Shown here in pieces: positions 56,986-64,000 of a DNA stretch of 64,000 bases. Positions within the stretch are counted from its first letter, which is position 1; every line of letters begins with the position of its first letter. Source of the stretch: Mycolicibacterium sp. ND9-15. Lineage in GTDB: Bacteria > Actinomycetota > Actinomycetes > Mycobacteriales > Mycobacteriaceae. The position numbers were made by a program, and so were the translations under genes. The notes under the pieces are model-generated. The model searched no databases. It had not been told where the DNA came from and was given only the letters and a program-made list of their open reading frames with translations. The stretch is taken from assembly GCF_035918395.1 (NCBI RefSeq), contig NZ_CP142362.1, forward strand, positions 2,021,501 through 2,085,500, given 5' to 3'.

Positions 56986-59900
56986 TCGACCGGATCACGA
57001 CGTCGGGCGACTCCGAGGTCAAGGAAGACCAGATCGCGCTGCGCGGTCGTGACGTCTACGTCCCCCGGCTGGTTCGACGGACTGGACAGCCCGGCGGTAC
57101 ACCACTGCTACTGCGATCTGATGCAACCTATTTGGTGACCGGCGGGTTGGGCTCGATCGGGCTGGAAATCGCCGGATACCTCTCCGGGCACGGCGCCAAG
57201 CATCTGGTGCTCACCAGCCGCCACGCGCCCAGCGATGCTGCGCAGCAGCGCATCGACGCCCTCGGTGAACAGCACGTCTGCGAGGTCCGCGTCATCACCG
57301 CCGATGTATCCGACGCGCACGACGTCGCACGCCTGTTGGCGGGTGTGGCCACCGAGCTACCGCCGCTGGCCGGCATCGTCCATACCGCGGGTGAAATCGG
57401 CACCACCGCGCTGAGTGACCTGGATGACGATGAACTCGACCGCGTCTTCGCGGGAAAGGTCTGGGGTGCTTGGCATTTGAGTGAGGCAGCGGCAGACCTG
57501 CGTCTCGATTTCTTCATCAGCACCTCCTCGATCGCATCGGTGTGGGGCGGATACGGTCAGAGCGCCTACGCCGCGGCGAACGCCTTCCTCGACGGGCTGG
57601 CTTGGCGGCTGCACGAGCATGGCATTCCCGGGGTCAGCGTCAACTTCGGTCCCTGGTCGGCAGGCATGGCCGACGCGGAATCCCTTGCGCGACTGAATCA
57701 GCGCGGGGTGCAAACGTTGTCACCTACCGATGCACTGGCGGGCCTGGCCGATGTGGTGGCGGGTTCGTCGGCACAGGGACCCGCACAGGCGGTGGTGGCC
57801 CGGATCGACTGGGCGCGCTTCCTGCCGCTCTACCAGCAGGCGGGGAGGCGAGCCTTCCTGACGGAGTTGGAGCGCGAGGTGCCCCCCGCGCCGGCGGGGG
57901 CGCCACCCGCGCTCGGAGCGGGCGGCAAGACACCGCTCGTCGAGCGACTCACCAACGCGCCTGTTCAGCAACGGAAGCGGCTGCTCACCGACTATCTGCG
58001 CGACGCGGTCGCGGATGTGACGCGCGTTGATGCCTCCGAGATCCGCGAGGATGCCGGGTTCTTCGATCTCGGCATGGACTCGCTGATGGCCGTCGAGCTT
58101 CGCCGTCGCCTCGAACATGGACTCGGCAAGGAGATACCCGTCACCCTGGTGATGGATCGACCTCGGCTGTCCGACGCCGTCGACCACCTGCTCGACGAAG
58201 TGCTCGGGCTCAGCGCGCCGACCCGTTCAGAGCCTCGACCGGCGTCGGTGCCGACGACGCGCACCGACGAACCGATCGCGATCGTCGCGGTCTCCTGCCG
58301 GTTCCCCGGCGCACCGAACCCGGAAGCGTTCTGGGAGCTGCTCTCCGGCGGCGTCGATGCGATCAGGGAAGTCCCGGAAGATCGCTTCGACATCGACGAG
58401 TTCTACGACCCGGACCCAGACGCGGCGGGCAAGACGTACACGCGATTCGGCGGATTCCTCGACGGGATCGACGGCTTCGATCCGGAGTTCTTCGGCATCT
58501 CCCCGCGCGAGGCGGTCTGGATCGAACCGCAGCAGCGGCTGATGCTCGAGACGGTCTGGGAGGGCCTCGAAAGGGCCGGGTACTCGCCAGCGGCGCTGCG
58601 GGGCAGCCGAACCGGCATCTTCGCCGGAGTCGCCGCCAACGAGTATGCGCACCTGCTGTCATCTGAATCGGTAGACAAGATCGAGCCCTACTTCATCACC
58701 GGCAATGCGCTCAATGCGATCTGCGGCCGCGTTGCCTTCGCCCTAGGACTCGAGGGACCGGCGGTGGCCGTCGACACCGCATGCAGTTCCGCGCTGGTGG
58801 CTGTCCATCAGGCCGTCCAGGCGTTGCGCTGCGGTGACTGCGACATGGTCCTTGCCGGAGGGGTGAACGTGCTGCTGAGCCCGGTCACCGTGATCGCCGC
58901 CTCGCGCGCGAGGATGTTGTCCCCCGTCGGACGCTGCAAGACCTTCGACGCCACCGCTGACGGCTACGTGCGCAGCGAAGGCTGCGGCATCCTGGTGCTC
59001 AAGAGGCTGAGCGACGCGGTGCGCGACGGCGATCGAGTGTGCGCGGTTATCACGGGCAGCGCGGTCAACCAAGACGGCGCCTCCAGCGGTCTGACCGTGC
59101 CCAATGGTGGTGCACAGCAACGACTTATCGGGTCAGCGCTGGCTCGCGCCGGTCTGACGGGCGGCGACGTCGACTATCTCGAGGCACACGGGACCGGCAC
59201 CCCGCTCGGTGATCCGATCGAGGTGCAGGCGGCCGCGGCTGCTTACGGCGCCTCCCGTGACCCGGACCGGCCGTTGCTGATCGGGTCGGTGAAGAGCAAC
59301 ATCGGTCACACCGAATCGGCGTCGGGGGCAGCGGGCCTGATCAAGGTTGTGTTGTCGCTGCAGCACGAAGCGCTGCCGAAGAGCCTGCACTTCGAAGATC
59401 CGTCGCCGCACATTCCGTGGAACTCGCTGCCGGTGCGGGTCGTCGACCAGGCTAGGCAATGGCAAGCCAACGGCAGGCCGCGGCGAGCAGGCGTGAGTTC
59501 ATTCGGGTTCACCGGTACGAACGCCCACGTGATCGTCGAAGAGGCGCCGCCGGCGGCAACCGGGGACGAATACTCGGCAGGGGCCGCCGCGATCGAGCCG
59601 ACGGCCGTTGCGGATCCGCTCGACGTGTTGCCTCTGTCGGCGCGTTCACCGGAAGCGCTGATCGCGTTGGCACGGCGATATGGCGACTGGCTGGGCACCG
59701 ATCCGAAGATCGAGATCGCCGATGTGTGCTACACAGCCGGCGTCGGTCGGTCGCATTTCGAGCATCGCGGCGCGCTGGTCGTCGATTCGGTGCAGGGCGC
59801 CCGTGAGCTGCTGGCCGACCTGGCCGAGAACCGCTTACGGCCGGGAGCCGTGCGCGGCGAGTGCGCCGACGCACCGACTACGGCGTGGCTGTTCACCGGA

Positions 59901-62900
59901 CAGGGCAGCCAGTATCCAGGGATGGCTCGAGAACTGTTCGACTCCGAGCCGGTTTTCGCCGAGACCGTCAAGCGCTGCGCGAACGCGGTCGACGGGATGC
60001 TGCCTCGTCCGTTGCTCGAAGTGCTGTTCGCCACCGACCGCGAGACCGGGCACGAGCTGCGGCACACTTCGTTCGCGCAGCCGGCGCTTTTCGCCGTAGA
60101 GATGGGACTGGCCCGGCTGTGGCAGTCGTGGCGCATCGGACCCGATGTGGTGCTGGGACACAGCGTGGGCCAGTATGCGGCGGCCTGTGTGGCCGGGGTG
60201 TTCAGCCTCGAAGACGGTGCACGGCTGATGGCCGAACGGGGCAGACTGTTCGGCAGTCTCCCCGATGGTGGACGGATGGTGGCGATCTTCGCCGACGCCA
60301 AGCACGTAGAGGACATCGCCGGCGAATTCCCCCGGGCATCGGTCGGCGCCTACAACGGACCCAACACCGTGTTGTCGGGTCCGGGGGACGACTTGGAGCA
60401 GATCGTCGCGCGACTCACCGGCGACGGAATCCGCTGCACCTGGCTGGAGACCAGTCACGCCTTCCACTCGGAGCTGTTGGAACCTGTACTCGACGAGTTC
60501 GAGTCCTATGCAGCGCAATTCGATTACGCAGTCCCGGCGCTGCCGCTGGTCTGTAATCGCACCGGCGCCGTGCTCTCCGCCCAGACCCCGCTCGATGCGC
60601 ACTACTGGCGGCGGCATTCGCGCCAGCCGGTGCAATTCGTCGAGAGCGTGCGCACGGTGGCGGCGCTGGGCGCCACGGTTCTTATGGAGATCGGACCGCA
60701 GCCGGCGTTGACCGGCGCCGCAGTGCAGGTATGGCCGGTGCACATGGCGGCGCCGCGGGCGATCGTCTCGCTGCGTAAGGGTGTCGGTGACCGGCGCCAG
60801 ATCGCCGACGCGCTGGCAGCGGCCTACGTCGGCGGCCACCGGCCCGATTTCTCCGCGCTGCATCGCCGGCCCCGCCGCAGAGTCGAACTGCCCACCTACC
60901 CCTTCCAGCGCCGCCGGTTCTGGCCGAGGACGGGAAGCATCGCCGTGGAAGGAGGTGTCGGGCCCGCGGTGTCCGGGATCCTCGGCGTTGCAAAGGATCT
61001 CGCCTCCGGCGACACCGTCTACACCAGCAGGTTGTCCGTGAAGTCGCAACCGTGGCTGTCCGATCACGTCATCTACGGCACCGTGGTCGTACCCGGCGCC
61101 ACGTACGCGGCGATGGCCCTGGCCGCGGTCGGTGCGCCGGCACAGGTGAAGGACGTCTTCTTCTACGAGCCGATCATCCTGCCGGAGAAAAGTTCTCGCG
61201 AGGTACAGCTGACGCTGCACCCGAGCGGGGATGACGGCGAGAGGAGATTCCAGCTCCACAGCCGGCCCTACGGTGAACGCGGCGCCGAATGGTCGTTGAA
61301 CGCCGACGGCACCGTGTTGAGCGGCTCCGCCGACCAGCCGGTGACCGAGGATCCGATCGAGGAAACCATCGAGCGGTGCGACCGCATGCGTCCGCAGGAC
61401 TTGTTCGAGACCTTCGCTGACATGGAATTGTCCTGGGGGCCGGCCTGGTCCGGCTCCTTGAAGTCGCTGTGGCTCGGCGCTGACGAGGCGATCGGCGACA
61501 TCGTCGTCGGAGAAGAACTAGCCGAGCAACTCGGCAGCGAGCCGATGCACCCGGTGCTGATGGACCTGTGCACGGGCGTCGCCTTCCCAGCGTTCCCGGC
61601 GCTTCTCGCCGCCGAGAAGGGCGTCAGCGACCTGTTCTTGCCACTGCGGTACGGGCAGGTCGCGCTGCGCGAGAAGATGCCTCGCCGGTTCTACTGCCGG
61701 GCGCGGTGGCACAGCAACGAACTCGACAGTGAAACGCAGATCTTCGACCTCGATTTTGTCAGCCGCGATGGCCGCCCGCTCGGCGGTATTCGCGAGTTCA
61801 CAGTCAAACGCGCCCCTCGTGAGGCGCTGTTGCGTGGGCTCGGCGGGGATGCCGCCCGGCTGATCTACACGCCTGGCTGGCACGAGGTTCCGTCACCGGA
61901 ATCAAATGCCTCGGCTCCCGACGGCACGCTGCTGATCGCCGGTTTCGATGAATTGGCCGCCTCTGTGCCGGGCTGCATCTCCTTGTGCCCGACCATGGAT
62001 TCGGAGACCCTGGGGCAGCTGTTGACCCAGGAGCGAGAACGCGGGCTGACGTTCTCCGGGGTGGTGTGGCGCGCCACCGGACCGGGCGCGGACGAGTCCA
62101 GCGCCGACGTCACCACCCGGATCGAGACTCAGATCGCCGACCTGCTCAGCGTGGTGCACGCCGTACAGCGCGGCGATGTCAAACTGCCTGGCGGACTGTG
62201 GATCGTCACCGAGCGGGCCATTGCCACCGAGTCCGGTGAGCCGGTCGACCCCGTGCAGGCGGCGCTGTGGGGTTTCGGCCGCACCGCGATCAACGAGGAG
62301 CCCGCGCTGCGCTGCAAGCTGGTCGACTGTGACGGTTCCCCCGAGGCCGTGGGCGCAGTGGCCGCCCTGCTGGCCGCACCCGTCGACGAACCGGAACTGG
62401 CCGTGCGGCAAGGCAAGCTGCTGGCATCGCGGCTGTTGCCATGGGCACGCAGCGGTCATCTCACGGTGCCGCGCGCGACCGACTACGTTCTGGCGCCCAC
62501 CGAGCGCGGCGCGATCGACAACCTGCGGCTCATCGAAGTGGACGTACCGGCGCCGGCCGAGGGCTACGTGCAGATCCAGGTGGAGGCCGCGGGACTCAAC
62601 TTCCGCGATGTGCTCAACGTCCTCGGCCTGTATCCGGGCGACCCGGGCCCGATCGGCGGCGACTTCGCCGGTGTGGTCGCGCAATTGGGTGATGCTGTCA
62701 CGGGGCTCGAGGTGGGCCGGCGCGTCTACGGCTTCATGCAGGGAGCTTTCTCCAGCCGGTTCAATGTGCCCGCGCAGTTGGTGGCACCGGTACCCGAGAG
62801 CCTCAGCGCGGTGGCGGCGGCCACCATCCCCGCCGCGGCGCTCACGGCCCGACTCGCGTTCGACTGGGCCCGGTTGCAGCCCGGTGATCGGGTGCTCATT

Positions 62901-64000
62901 CACGCGGCCAGCGGCGGCGTCGGACTCGCTGCCATCCAACTGGCGCAGCAGCACGGCGCGGTCGTCTTCGCGACCGCCAGCACCTACAAGCGCGCCACCC
63001 TGCGCAGGATGGGTGTCAAGTACGTTTACGACTCGCGCACGACGGATTTCGCCGACCAGATTCTGACGGACACCGGCGGCTCGGGTGTGGATGTGGTGCT
63101 CAACAGCCTCACCAACGAGGGGTTCATCGAGGCGACCGTGCGAGCCACCGCCCAGAACGGCCGGTTCGCCGAGATCGCGAAGCGCGACATCTGGACGCCT
63201 GAGCAGATGGCGGCGGCCCGTCCCGACATCGCTTACGAGATCGTGGCGCTGGACACGGTGACTTTCCTAGAGCCAGAGCGTATTCGCGGCTTGTTGACCG
63301 AAGTGTCGGAGGGGCTGGCCAGTGGCGAGTGGGCTGCGCTGCCCGCCGAAATCTATCCGCTGACCGAAGCGAAGACCGCGTTCCGCCGCATGCAGCAGGC
63401 GCGGCATATCGGCAAGATCGTGCTTCAGATACCGACGCCCCTGCAACCACGTGCCGATCGCAGCTATCTGATCACCGGCGGCCTCGGTGCGATCGGTCTG
63501 CATACGGCGTCGTATCTGGCCCAACTCGGCGCTGGCGACCTCGTGTTGACCAGCAGGCGGGCACCCGATGCGGACGCACAACGGGCCATCGAGGAGATCA
63601 CCGAACGCTACAAGTGCCGCATCCACACCTTCTCGGCCGACGTCGCGGACGGTTCCGAGGTGGCGAAGCTGCTGGAGCGGATCCGCGAGGAGCTGCCTCC
63701 GCTCGCCGGGGTGGCACACCTGGCCGGGGTGCTCGACGATGCGCTGCTGTCCCAGCAGAACCTGGAGCGATTCCGTACGACTCTGGCGCCCAAGGCTTTC
63801 GGCGCCTACCACCTGGAGCGGCTGACGAAAGACGACGATCTGGACTTCTTCATCGTGTCTTCATCGGTGTCCAGCATCTTCGGCTCACCCGGGCAGGCCA
63901 ACTACGCGACCGCCAATGCGCTGCTCGACGGCCTGGTCGCGCGTCGTCGCGCCCAGGGCTTGCCGGCCACGGGCGTCAACTTCGGCCCCTGGGCCGAAGG
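56985..64000 (+). pseudogene. pks: Giant PKS, 3' part: KR-ACP then KS-AT-DH-ER-KR (open at edge)
   Basis: The PKS frame resumes at 56985 (VDRITTSGDSEVKEDQ) and is open to the window end, at least 2,338 codons. Module 1 continues with a ketoreductase (YLVTGGLGSIGL, 57129-57164; catalytic Tyr in GYGQSAYAAAN) and a carrier protein (DLGMDSLMAVEL, Ser at 58080-58082). Module 2 has a ketosynthase (Cys at 58782-58784 in DTACSSAL), acyltransferase (Ser at 60163-60165 in GHSVGQ), dehydratase (His at 61065-61067 in DHVIYGTVVVPG; Asp at 61563-61565 in HPVLMDL), enoylreductase (VLIHAASGGVGLAAIQ, 62889-62936) and ketoreductase (YLITGGLGAIGL). The bimodular layout matches the TPP-locus PKS of M. smegmatis. 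Without promoter and start it is probably silent. Confidence 0.88.

Overview
The window comes from a rapidly-growing-type Mycobacterium (Mycolicibacterium): high GC, many ATGA/GTGA stop-start overlaps, leaderless promoters, and gene families restricted to mycobacteria (MmpL, PapA, PE-PPE hydrolase, GAP, FAAL-type FadD, Sdh1, NnaR). From about 6.5 kb to 42 kb the gene order is largely collinear, in reverse, with the M. tuberculosis Rv0276-Rv0245 block as I remember it. Gene names resting on that synteny are recollection, not database results.

Layout. (1) 1-6.4 kb: a TetR regulator diverges from a four-gene aromatic-ring meta-cleavage operon (flavin monooxygenase, C-C hydrolase, extradiol dioxygenase, amidohydrolase), followed by a mycobacterial SAM methyltransferase. 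(2) 6.5-17 kb: MpaB-type oxygenase, TetR, VOC protein, alpha/beta hydrolase, 2-hydroxyacid dehydrogenase, fused acyl-CoA dehydrogenase fadE6, two small envelope proteins, fadD2 and a LigD-polymerase-like gene. (3) 17-30 kb: STAS and NYN proteins, MarR with a purine permease, stress-type coiled-coil/CsbD proteins, a COG0523 GTPase, a second LigD-polymerase-like gene, YihY, MOSC, SDR, a FecB2-like lipoprotein, a queuosine-precursor-type transporter, and pxpB/pxpC. (4) 30-37 kb: aac(2')-I, the nitrogen-assimilation set nnaR - sirohydrochlorin ferrochelatase - nirD - nirB, and hsp20. nnaR and nirB share a nearly identical leaderless promoter module, and nnaR is preceded by a 30-codon upstream ORF that overlaps its start. 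(5) 37-42 kb: the Sdh1 succinate dehydrogenase operon. (6) 42-44 kb: an intact IS256-family element splitting a flavin reductase gene, with a 9-bp target duplication. (7) 44-64 kb: gap, PE-PPE hydrolase, FAAL, MmpL, PapA and a giant two-module PKS, matching the trehalose polyphleate (TPP) locus known from M. smegmatis. The PKS is cut within its first ketoreductase region by a 939-bp IS5-family element flanked by CTAG. The PKS frame resumes exactly after the element and is still open at the right edge.

Together the window holds catabolic modules (aromatics, acyl-CoA), assimilatory nitrite reduction with siroheme supply, a respiratory dehydrogenase, and a cell-surface glycolipid locus that appears to have been silenced naturally by transposition. 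The most notable observations are the PKS disruption, the paired nnaR/nirB leaderless promoters with the coupled upstream ORF, and the HspR/ECF-sigma regulatory region of hsp20. I see no rRNA, tRNA or CRISPR array.
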